64,000 bases of DNA from Oribacterium sp. (GTDB lineage Bacteria; Bacillota_A; Clostridia; Lachnospirales; Lachnospiraceae): contig SFND01000005.1 of NCBI GenBank assembly GCA_004554245.1, positions 62,001-126,000 of the forward strand, written 5' to 3'. The translations under genes were made by a program, and so were the position numbers. Shown here one piece after another: positions 1-8,521 of this stretch (positions are counted from its first letter, which is position 1; each line of letters opens with the position of its first letter). The notes under the pieces are model-generated. The model was not told the origin of the DNA, did no database searches, and was given only the letters and a program-made list of their open reading frames with translations.

Positions 1-378
1 AAGGAAGCCCTCGATGAGAAGCTCAGAAGCTGCGACGAGGATGATGATGTCGTCGATGAGAACGTCGAGCACATCTCGTATCCATATGTAGATGACGAGG
101 ACGCAAAGTCAGATGCCGAAGAGGTGAAGGCGGAGTCTGCGGAAAAGGCGGAGGATATCGACATCGAGCCAGAGGATGACGGCGACGTCGAGGTAGAGTT
201 CTTCACGACGGATGCGGATGACGCAGACGCGAAGACAGAAGCGACCGGGAAGGACGCCGAGCCGAAGGCAGAGGAGCCTGCAAAGGACGCGGCTACAAAG
301 GCCGCTGTAGATGCCGCAACCGAAGTGAAGCAGGAAGCGGAGGAAGCAGAAGCCACTGCAACCATCACAGAAGAGTAA
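1..378 (+). CDS. C-terminal part of an unidentified acidic protein (5' end outside window)
   Basis: Frame 1 is open from the first base to the TAA at 376-378, so this is the last ~125 codons of a longer gene; the GTG at 124 is in frame but need not be a start. The visible part is extremely rich in Asp, Glu, Ala and Lys, with no hydrophobic core, no cysteine motif beyond a single Cys near residue 11 and no recognisable domain. The final ~80 residues alternate Lys/Glu/Ala and look disordered. A tail like this occurs on many clostridial cytoplasmic or envelope proteins, so no function can be assigned. The gene converges with asnB across a hairpin at 430-465. Confidence 0.6.
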   Translation, partial: KEALDEKLRSCDEDDDVVDENVEHISYPYVDDEDAKSDAEEVKAESAEKAEDIDIEPEDDGDVEVEFFTTDADDADAKTEATGKDAEPKAEEPAKDAATKAAVDAATEVKQEAEEAEATATITEE

Positions 379-429
379 TAGAAAACGGAAAAGACAGGGC
401 CCTCCGGGGCTTTGTCAGATCACCAGACA

Positions 430-465
430 GCAAACGACCTGCCCCGCGAGGGACAGGTCGTTTGC
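430..465. terminator. 12-bp perfect inverted repeat between convergent genes
   Basis: GCAAACGACCTG at 430-441 is repeated as its exact reverse complement at 454-465 around a 12-base loop. It lies 50 bp after the stop of the acidic protein and 45 bp after the stop of asnB on the other strand, the expected place for a shared terminator. There is no run of T on either side, so termination is inferred from position and stem strength only. Confidence 0.5.
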
Positions 466-509
466 CTTAGGGAGTATAGGTTAATACGGCTATGCCGTTA
501 ACCATCGGA

Positions 510-2096
510 TTATTTTCCGGAGTCGCCGTAGTTTGAGAGGACGCGGGCGGATGGGTCGTTGACGGCGCATCCAGGCCAGGTCTTGTTCGGCATCCAGAAA
601 TCGGTGACCATCTGGGACTGTCCCGGATAGTACTCTTCGAAGATTTCGCGGTAGAGGAGAGACTCCTTCGTGAACGGCCTCGCGTGCGTGTATTTCTGAC
701 GCTTCTCCTCGAATTCCGCGTCGGTATACTGCTTCTCGGCGAACTCCGCGAGGTCATCCTTCATGGAGTGACCGACGGCGTCGGAGAAGGCGGCCTTCTC
801 ACGCATGAGGATGTCCTCCGGCAGGAGATGATCGGCCTCGAACGCGTGGCGAAGGAGATACTTGCCCTTATGGTAGTGGTTCAGCTTCTTCTCCGGATCG
901 ATGTGCATCACGTAGTCGACGAAGTCAATGTCTCCGAACGGTACGCGTGCCTCGAGAGAGTTTACGCTGATGCAGCGGTCGGCACGAAGCACATCGTACA
1001 TGTGCAGCTCGCGGATACGCTTCTCGGCTTCCTTCTGAAATTCCTCGGCGCTCGGTGCGAAATCGGTGTACTTGTAGCCGAAAAGCTCGTCGGAGATCTC
1101 ACCGGTCAGGAGTACACGGACATCAGACTGCTCGTGAATCGCCTTGCAGCAGAGATACATGCCGATGGACGCACGGATGGTGGTGATATCGTAGGTTCCG
1201 AGGGTGGCGATGACTTCCCGAAGGGCGGCCAGAACATCCTCACGGGACATGATGACCTCGTGATGGTTTGCGCCGATGTAGTCCGCGACCTCACGTGCAT
1301 ACTTGAGGTCGATCGCATCGACATCCATACCGATGGCGTAGGTCTCGATCGGCTTCTTCAGAAGCTTCTGAGAGATCGCACAGACGAGGGAGGAGTCGAG
1401 ACCACCGGAAAGCAGGAAGCCGACCGGTGCATCCGCGTCGAGACGCTTCTTCACACCCTCGACGAGAAGATCGTGGATGTTGTGGGCGACCTCCTCGAGA
1501 TCGTCGTGCGTGTTGTATTTGTGCACCACGGACAGATCGTGATAGCAGACGAACTGGCCATCCTTATAGTAGTGTCCTGGTGGAAATGGCTTGATTTCAT
1601 GGCAGAGACCCACGAGGTTCTTCGGCTCGGAGGCGAATGCCAGCGTGCCGTCGTCGGTGGTGCCATAGTAGAGGGGACGAATACCGATCGGATCCCGCGC
1701 CGCGATGTAGTCATTGGCCTCAGCATCGTAGATGATGAGCGCGAACTCCGCGTCGAGCATACGAAACATCTCGGTGCCGAGCTCACGCCAGAGCGGAAGC
1801 AGGATCTCGCAGTCAGAATCGGACTGGAAGGTATAGCCCTCCTTCGCGAGCTTCTCACGCAGCGGGCGGAAGCCGTAGATCTCGCCGTTGCAGACCACGT
1901 AGGAGCCATCCAGCTCGAACGGCTGCATGCCGGCGTCGGTCAGGCCCATGATGGCGAGACGATTGAAGCCGAGGTAGCCGTTACCGGTGTCGACGATACG
2001 GGTATCGTCTGGTCCTCTCGATGTGGTCTTCAGAAGCGCGGCCTTCACAACCTCATACTGTGCGCGCTTGTCACAGAATCCGATAATACTGCACAT
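510..2096 (-). CDS. asnB: Asparagine synthetase B, glutamine-hydrolysing
   Basis: This cytoplasmic enzyme of 528 residues makes asparagine from aspartate, ATP and glutamine. The start at 2096 is chosen because it gives the obligatory Met-Cys N-terminus, where Cys2 is the glutaminase nucleophile after Met removal, and because AGGGAG stands just upstream; the frame stays open further upstream but through the promoter. Visible motifs are the class II amidotransferase region (residues 2 to ~190, with NGEIY near 70 and SRGPDD near 26) and the ATP-pyrophosphatase loop SGGLDSS at 230-236. Length is slightly below the ~554 of E. coli AsnB. The gene diverges from the aminotransferase and is probably controlled by the attenuator at 2128-2175. 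It opens an island devoted to glutamine and glutamate metabolism. Confidence 0.95.
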   Translation of the reverse strand: MCSIIGFCDKRAQYEVVKAALLKTTSRGPDDTRIVDTGNGYLGFNRLAIMGLTDAGMQPFELDGSYVVCNGEIYGFRPLREKLAKEGYTFQSDSDCEILLPLWRELGTEMFRMLDAEFALIIYDAEANDYIAARDPIGIRPLYYGTTDDGTLAFASEPKNLVGLCHEIKPFPPGHYYKDGQFVCYHDLSVVHKYNTHDDLEEVAHNIHDLLVEGVKKRLDADAPVGFLLSGGLDSSLVCAISQKLLKKPIETYAIGMDVDAIDLKYAREVADYIGANHHEVIMSREDVLAALREVIATLGTYDITTIRASIGMYLCCKAIHEQSDVRVLLTGEISDELFGYKYTDFAPSAEEFQKEAEKRIRELHMYDVLRADRCISVNSLEARVPFGDIDFVDYVMHIDPEKKLNHYHKGKYLLRHAFEADHLLPEDILMREKAAFSDAVGHSMKDDLAEFAEKQYTDAEFEEKRQKYTHARPFTKESLLYREIFEEYYPGQSQMVTDFWMPNKTWPGCAVNDPSARVLSNYGDSGK

Positions 2097-2127
2097 ATGG
2101 TTACTCTCCCTAAGTAAAATCTTAAAC

Positions 2128-2175
2128 AAAAAAAGACGGCAGAGATGTAGCGATACACGCGACACCTTTGCCGTC
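2128..2175 (-). promoter_or_regulatory. asnB leader attenuator: ANTAR-type hexaloop hairpin overlapping an intrinsic terminator
   Basis: On the minus strand the leader contains GACGGCA (2175-2169), its complement TGCCGTC (2141-2135) and then seven T (2134-2128), an intrinsic terminator placed before the gene. The 5' arm can instead form CGGC[AAAGGT]GTCG (2173-2160), a four-pair stem closing a six-base loop with A at position 1 and G at position 4, the features known for RNA hairpins bound by ANTAR proteins. The two folds exclude each other. Similar hairpins precede the aminotransferase gene and glnN, and an ANTAR regulator is encoded at 5046. Regulation is inferred. Only one hexaloop is seen, whereas described ANTAR targets have two. 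Confidence 0.65.
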
Positions 2176-2189
2176 CATTGATGCTCCAC

Positions 2190-2218
2190 ATTATGAAGCG
2201 GTGCGAAAAGATTGTCAA
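2190..2218 (-). promoter_or_regulatory. asnB promoter
   Basis: On the minus strand TTGACA (2218-2213) and CATAAT (2195-2190) are separated by exactly 17 bp, a near-consensus vegetative promoter. It would start transcription around 2183, only about ten bases before the hexaloop hairpin of the asnB leader. Confidence 0.8.
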
Positions 2219-2340
2219 GCGTCGATTTGGAATAGGAGGTATTCGCGGATTGCATTACACTTCGGATCAGGCAGGGGCAGGCGGGGCGGCCTGAACGGAA
2301 CAGTGAATACCAGCCATAATCATTTTCAATCAAAGATTTC

Positions 2341-2368
2341 TTGACATTCGCGTTTCCGAAATTATAAT
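2341..2368 (+). promoter_or_regulatory. Promoter of the aminotransferase gene
   Basis: Perfect TTGACA (2341-2346) and TATAAT (2363-2368) with a 16-bp spacer. Transcription would begin near 2375, directly at the leader hairpin. Confidence 0.85.
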
Positions 2369-2375
2369 GTCATCA

Positions 2376-2424
2376 AAAGGGCAAAGGCGTCCTGGTTTCA
2401 CCAGAGAGTCCATGCCCTTTTTTT
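2376..2424 (+). promoter_or_regulatory. Aminotransferase leader attenuator: ANTAR-type hexaloop hairpin overlapping a terminator
   Basis: The terminator stem pairs AAAGGGCA (2376-2383) with TGCCCTTT (2413-2420), contains an inner CTGGT/ACCAG hairpin, and ends in seven T (2418-2424). The competing fold is AGGGC[AAAGGC]GTCCT (2378-2393), a five-pair stem with a six-base loop having A1 and G4. The gene starts 54 bp further on, so default termination would silence it unless the hexaloop is stabilised. The layout matches the asnB leader almost base for base around the loop. Confidence 0.7.
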
Positions 2425-2477
2425 CATTTGAAAAATACATATCGAACATTCAACATTTCATGCTGGGGAGTATAAAA

Positions 2478-3680
2478 ATGTCTGCAAGCGTCAATCAAAA
2501 CTATCTGAAATTAAATGAAAACTATCTTTTTGCGGAGATCGCGCGTCGTATCCGTGAGTGGCAGTCCGCGCATCCGGAGCTCAGCAGTCAGCTGATCCGT
2601 ATGGGGATCGGTGATGTCACCCGTCCGCTGCCGAAGACCGTCGTCGATGCGATGGTGAAGGCAGCGCAGGAGATGGGCGTGGCCGAGACCTTCCGTGGCT
2701 ACGGTCCGGAGCAGGGCTACGATTTCCTGAAGACAGCGATTCAGTCTTATTATAAGAAGTTCGGCGTAGAGCTCGCCCTCGACGAGATCTTCATCTCGGA
2801 CGGTGCGAAGTCCGATCTCGGCAACATCCTGGATCTCTTCGATGAGAACAACACGGTGCTCGTCACTGATCCGGTCTATCCGGTCTATGTCGACACCAAC
2901 ATGATGTCCGGGCGAAAGATCATTTACGCGATGTCTTCTGAAGAGAACGGCTTTCTGCCGCTTCCGGCACCAGAGTACCGGGCCGACATCATTTACCTCT
3001 GCAGCCCGAACAACCCGACCGGTGCCGTCTATGACCGCGAGGGCCTCACGAAGTGGGTGCGCTTCGCACAGGAGAACAACGCGATCCTCCTCTTCGATGC
3101 CGCCTATGAGTGCTTCGTGACCGGCGATCTGCCGCACAGCATCTACGAGATTCCGGGCGCACGTGACGTCGCGATCGAGTTCTGCAGCTTCTCGAAGAAG
3201 GCTGGCTTCACCGGCACCCGTTGCGGCTACACCATCGTGCCAGACACCCTGAAGCGTGACGGCGCGAGCCTCAACAAGATGTGGCTTCGCCGCCAGACCA
3301 CGAAGTTCAACGGCGTGAGCTACATCACCCAGCGCGGTGCAGAGGCCGTCTTCACCGAGGCTGGCGAGCGGGAGATCGAGGAGAACCTGCAGTACTACAG
3401 GGACAATGCCGCCATCATCACCGAAACGATGGATCGTCTCCATATCTACTACACCGGTGGCAAGAATTCACCGTACATCTGGCTCAAGTGTCCGGGTGAC
3501 ATGGACAGCTGGAGCTTCTTCGATAAGCTGCTGAACGAAGCCTACGTGGTCGGCACGCCGGGTGCCGGCTTCGGAAAGAGCGGCGAGAAGTTCTTCCGCC
3601 TCACCGCCTTCTCCACCCACGAGAACACCCGCGAGGCAATGGCCCGCTTCGAGAAGCTCGTCCAGTCGATGAGTTTATAA
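2478..3680 (+). CDS. dapL: LL-diaminopimelate aminotransferase-like PLP enzyme
   Basis: A fold-type I class I/II aminotransferase of 400 residues. It most resembles LL-diaminopimelate aminotransferase, which makes LL-diaminopimelate from tetrahydrodipicolinate using glutamate in lysine and cell-wall synthesis. Visible are GYGPEQG near 74-80, SPNNPTG at 176-182, and SFSKKAGFTGTRCGY with the PLP-binding Lys at about 240; the last motif is characteristic of DapL. The start at 2478 is preferred because GGGGAG precedes it, while the open frame further upstream runs through the leader terminator. It diverges from asnB and has its own promoter and attenuator. The substrate is inferred from family resemblance; another glutamate-dependent aminotransferase role remains possible. 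Confidence 0.85.
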   Translation: MSASVNQNYLKLNENYLFAEIARRIREWQSAHPELSSQLIRMGIGDVTRPLPKTVVDAMVKAAQEMGVAETFRGYGPEQGYDFLKTAIQSYYKKFGVELALDEIFISDGAKSDLGNILDLFDENNTVLVTDPVYPVYVDTNMMSGRKIIYAMSSEENGFLPLPAPEYRADIIYLCSPNNPTGAVYDREGLTKWVRFAQENNAILLFDAAYECFVTGDLPHSIYEIPGARDVAIEFCSFSKKAGFTGTRCGYTIVPDTLKRDGASLNKMWLRRQTTKFNGVSYITQRGAEAVFTEAGEREIEENLQYYRDNAAIITETMDRLHIYYTGGKNSPYIWLKCPGDMDSWSFFDKLLNEAYVVGTPGAGFGKSGEKFFRLTAFSTHENTREAMARFEKLVQSMSL

Positions 3681-3684
3681 AAAT

Positions 3685-3707
3685 TTAATGGGGTCAGACC
3701 CCATTAA
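3685..3707. repeat. Single GGGGTCAGACCCC palindrome
   Basis: TTAATGGGGTC-A-GACCCCATTAA is a perfect 23-bp palindrome five bases after the stop of the aminotransferase gene. It is the core of the double-palindrome family seen at 8160, 34419, 58722 and 63071, here as one half only. No T-run follows, so a terminator role is uncertain. Confidence 0.75.
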
Positions 3708-3752
3708 GTAGAGGACACTGAAAAAAGTACTGTATTCTGATGGAAAAGCGAG

Positions 3753-3782
3753 TTTACATATGATCGATTTAAGTAATACAAT
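3753..3782 (+). promoter_or_regulatory. Possible promoter of glnA
   Basis: TTTACA (3753-3758) and TACAAT (3777-3782), spacer 18. If used, it excludes the in-frame ATG at 3760 as the translation start and supports the start at 3817. Confidence 0.45.
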
Positions 3783-3816
3783 ATTTAAAACCTATGATGA
3801 TGTTGAGGTGAAGGAT

Positions 3817-5025
3817 ATGAATTCGTATGAAGACATCCTCGAGTTTGTGGAAGAGGAGAATGTCAAGTTTATAAGACTCGCTTTTTTCGACGTGTTCGGC
3901 GTCCAGAAAAACATCGCGATCATGCCGGATGAGCTGAAGCGTGCGTTCAGCGAGGGGATCAGCATCGACGCGAGCTCGGTGTGCGGCTTCGGGGCCGATG
4001 TCCGTTCCGACATCTTCCTTCGTCCGGATCCGACGACCATGTCGATCGTGCCGTGGCGTCCGGTCGATGGCCGAGTGGCGCGGATGTTCTGTGACATCGA
4101 GTACCCGGATGGGAAGACCTTCGAGAAGGACAGCCGCTGGATCCTGAAGCAGGCGGTCGAGAAGGCGGCCGACCGTGGCATTCACGTGAACTTCGGCACC
4201 GAGGTCGAGTTCTACATCTTCAAGCTCGACGATGACGGCAACCGCACGATGATTCCGCAGGACCAGGCGTCCTACATGGACATCGCGCCGGAGGACCACG
4301 GTGAGAACATCCGCCGCGACATCAGCTTCGCCCTCGTGGACATGGGCATCCGTCCGGAGGCGAGTCATCACGAGATGGGCCCGGGGCAGAACGAGATCGA
4401 CTTCCGCTATGCCGATCCGCTGACAGCGGCGGACAATGCTTCCACCTTCAAGTGGGTGGTGAAGTCCATCGCGACATCGGATGGCGTTTGGGCTGATTTC
4501 TCGCCGAAGCCACTCGCCGACAAGCCGGGCAACGGCATGCACATCAACATGTCGGTAGAGTCCCGCGATGGGCACGATCACAGCGCCGCCTTCATGGCGG
4601 GCATCCTCGAGCATATCCGCGAGATGACGCTCTTCCTGAATCCGACCCGGGAAAGCTACGAGCGTCTCGGTGATATGAAGGCACCGAAGTTCGTGAGCTG
4701 GTCCGAGCAGAACCGCTCACAGCTCATCCGTATCCCGGCGAGCCGCTCGGATCTCAAGCGCTTCGAGCTCCGTTCACCGGATCCGATGGCGAATCCATAC
4801 CTCGCCTTCGCCCTGCTGATCTACGCCGGCCTCGATGGCATCGAACGCGGACTCGAGCCGATGGCACCGCTGGATGTGAACCTGTTCAAGGCGGACGCAT
4901 CCATCACGGATCAGCTGAAGCGCCTGCCGCAGTCACTCGACGAGGCTGCCGCTTACGCACAGAGCTCCGAGTTCATCCGGTCGATCGTACCAGAGGAGTA
5001 CTTCGAGGCATACACTATTCTTTAG
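3817..5025 (+). CDS. glnA: Glutamine synthetase type I, short form
   Basis: Makes glutamine from glutamate, ammonia and ATP in the cytoplasm. The product is 402 residues if it starts at the ATG at 3817, which has GAGGTG six bases upstream; an in-frame ATG at 3760 has no clear ribosome site and sits inside a likely promoter. Family motifs are present: the VKFIRL opening with the FFDVFG segment, GTEVEFYIF with active-site Glu, GNGMHINMS, NRSQLIRIPA and RFELRSPDPMANPYLA. GSI enzymes are usually ~440-470 residues. This one ends ~40 residues early, lacking the usual C-terminal segment, so feedback control or assembly may differ. The ANTAR regulator follows 20 bp downstream and is probably co-transcribed, which suggests that the synthetase and the RNA regulator act together. 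Confidence 0.93.
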   Translation: MNSYEDILEFVEEENVKFIRLAFFDVFGVQKNIAIMPDELKRAFSEGISIDASSVCGFGADVRSDIFLRPDPTTMSIVPWRPVDGRVARMFCDIEYPDGKTFEKDSRWILKQAVEKAADRGIHVNFGTEVEFYIFKLDDDGNRTMIPQDQASYMDIAPEDHGENIRRDISFALVDMGIRPEASHHEMGPGQNEIDFRYADPLTAADNASTFKWVVKSIATSDGVWADFSPKPLADKPGNGMHINMSVESRDGHDHSAAFMAGILEHIREMTLFLNPTRESYERLGDMKAPKFVSWSEQNRSQLIRIPASRSDLKRFELRSPDPMANPYLAFALLIYAGLDGIERGLEPMAPLDVNLFKADASITDQLKRLPQSLDEAAAYAQSSEFIRSIVPEEYFEAYTIL

Positions 5026-5045
5026 AAACACTTAGGGAGAGTCAC

Positions 5046-5648
5046 ATGGAAAGAACGGAGCAAAGGAGCAGCGTACTGATCGCGGCTCAATCTGAAAAGA
5101 TCGCCGTCCAGATCAAGGGCATACTGCCCGCTGGCTTCGGTCGCGTGACTTTCCAGCCGTCCATGGCGCGGGTGAAGCAGACGCTCACCGAAGAACGGGC
5201 GGATCTCCTGATCATCTACACACCGCTGTCGGATGATTCCGGCGTTCAGTCGATCCTCGATCTGAGTGTCAAATATCCGGCGATGAGCATCCTTCTCATT
5301 GTGTCGAAGGAAGCCTATCAGCAGGTGCTTTACCGTGCCGGCGACACCGGCATCACGGTCCTGGCGAGACCGATCAGCACCGGCACCTTCGTCTCAGCGA
5401 TCCAGATGCTCGGCGCGATGAGCCGTAAGGTTCAGCGCCTGCTCGAGGAAAATGCGAAGCTGCAGCGGAAGCTCGAGGATGAGCGGTACGTCAGCCGGGC
5501 GAAGGCCCTTCTCATCGAGAAGCAGGGCATGACGGAGGGAGAGGCACACAAGTACCTCGAGCGCCAGGCCATGAACGGCAGCGTCACCCGCCGAGAGGTC
5601 GCCCTGAAGATCATCCGCGGGAGCGGAAGAATTATTGTAGGTACATGA
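5046..5648 (+). CDS. ANTAR-domain antitermination regulator with pseudo-receiver domain
   Basis: A 200-residue protein. Residues ~8-120 have the alternating pattern of a response-regulator receiver, but the phospho-acceptor position falls in IIYTPLSDD rather than an Asp, the N-terminal acidic pair is absent and the usual Lys is Arg (LARPIS), so phosphorylation is unlikely. Residues ~125-145 form a coiled coil. Residues ~145-197 are an ANTAR domain (AKALLIEKQGMTEGEAHKYL and the following helix with REVALKII), which in NasR, AmiR and EutV binds paired hexaloop hairpins and blocks terminator formation. The gene sits 20 bp after glnA in a nitrogen island with three hexaloop/terminator leaders. 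The signal is unknown; direct sensing of glutamine synthetase or of a small molecule is my inference. Confidence 0.88.
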   Translation: MERTEQRSSVLIAAQSEKIAVQIKGILPAGFGRVTFQPSMARVKQTLTEERADLLIIYTPLSDDSGVQSILDLSVKYPAMSILLIVSKEAYQQVLYRAGDTGITVLARPISTGTFVSAIQMLGAMSRKVQRLLEENAKLQRKLEDERYVSRAKALLIEKQGMTEGEAHKYLERQAMNGSVTRREVALKIIRGSGRIIVGT

Positions 5649-5855
5649 GAGGGCCGTGCGAAGCACGGAGCGGCGCATGTACGCCCCCGGGCGGCGAGAC
5701 ATAGCTCCTAAGGTTTCCTTAGGAGGCCTTAGCGGCGAGCGTATTCAGAGCTTTGCTTTAGCAAAGCTGCTTTGCCCGTTTTGCCACGAAGGTGGCAAAA
5801 TCAAACGACAATGCCCACGCCGAAGGCGTATTGCATGGCATTGTCTCCTTGTAAC
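5646..5855. repeat. GAGAGGGCC-type dispersed element, copy 1 (long)
   Basis: Begins at the stop codon of the ANTAR gene with TGAGAGGGCCGTGCGAAGC and ends with the arm GGCATTGTCTCCTTGTA. Hairpins follow each other: CCGTGCGAAGCACGG, CTCCTAAGG-TTT-CCTTAGGAG, AGCTTTGCT-TTA-GCAAAGCT, TTTTGCCAC/GTGGCAAAA, and GACAATGCC/GGCATTGTC. Shorter relatives lie at 24684 and 28458. This copy has an extra ~75 bp (5701-5775). It looks like a non-autonomous, hairpin-rich intergenic element; no ORF or transposase is linked to it. Confidence 0.75.
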
Positions 5856-5875
5856 TTAAATCAAATCTGTAAACG

Positions 5876-5932
5876 AAGAGGACAATGGGGTCCGGGAATC
5901 GTATTTCCTGTGCCCCATTGTCCTCTTTTTTT
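5876..5932 (+). promoter_or_regulatory. glnN leader attenuator: ANTAR-type hexaloop hairpin overlapping a strong terminator
   Basis: A perfect 15-bp stem (5876-5890 with 5913-5927), ending in seven T (5926-5932), forms an intrinsic terminator 117 bp before glnN. Its 5' arm can refold as GGAC[AATGGG]GTCC (5880-5893), four pairs around a six-base loop with A1 and G4. As in the asnB and aminotransferase leaders, a C-G pair closes the loop and GTC follows it. The ANTAR protein encoded immediately upstream is the obvious candidate ligand. No promoter is evident between, so read-through from upstream is possible. Confidence 0.7.
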
Positions 5933-6048
5933 ATACCTACCGCATTTCCATGTAAATCGGTCATGATCGTATCGATCGCCGACAGATGGACATCGAAATG
6001 TGGTGGGGATCACCAACCACCATATATCTTTTTTAGGAGGAGAAAATT

Positions 6049-8154
<2,106 letters not shown>

Positions 8155-8159
8155 TCAAG

Positions 8160-8242
8160 TTAATGGGGTCTGACCCCATTACGAAATTCTTACGACCGCG
8201 TCAGAAAAACTTAAGGGGGTCTGACCCCATTAAATTTTTCTA
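8160..8242. repeat. GGGGTCTGACCCC double palindrome
   Basis: Two palindromes, at 8160-8181 and around 8216-8228, are joined by ACGAAATTCTTACG and followed by AAATTTTTCTAAA. The same words recur in the copies at 34419, 58722 and 63071. It begins five bases after the glnN stop. Confidence 0.8.
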
Positions 8243-8251
8243 AAGAAATCT

Positions 8252-8502
8252 ATCGGTAGAAGAAATCGGCGCATGAGATCGCCACGAACGTACGGCAGAA
8301 GAAATCGGCGCATGGAGGTCGCAAGCTTGCGAATTCAAAGAACGGGTTCCTGCGCTGTGTACGCGACGAACGGTCAGAACTTGTTCTGACCAGGGCGTCA
8401 CGAACACAGCACTGGGTTCCGTACTTTGAACTGAGTGGGCGCGACCTTCATGACCGATTTCTTCGTACCATGAATCCCCTCCCTGCCCGATTTCTTCGTA
8501 CC
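8252..8502. repeat. ~250-bp imperfect inverted repeat upstream of gltB
   Basis: The left arm contains two direct copies of RGAAGAAATCGGCGCATG (8256 and 8297). The right arm contains two CGATTTCTTCGTACC words (8455 and 8488) in the opposite orientation. The arms also share GAGGTCGC/GCGACCTTC and GCTGTGT/ACACAGC, and the centre is a perfect nine-pair hairpin GGTCAGAAC-TT-GTTCTGACC (8381-8400). If transcribed it would form one long branched stem ending 19 bp before the gltB start. No ORF and no terminator T-run. Confidence 0.75.
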
Positions 8503-8521
8503 AAAAATTAGTGGAGTATAT

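Noticed and set aside
684..2117. Long open frame opposite asnB
   Set aside because: A shadow frame caused by the codon bias of asnB; the same explains long frames opposite gltB, groEL, guaB and the ABC genes.
2128..2190. T-box leader for asnB
   Set aside because: The leader is only about 85 bases, with no specifier loop, and lacks the UGGN antiterminator bulge.
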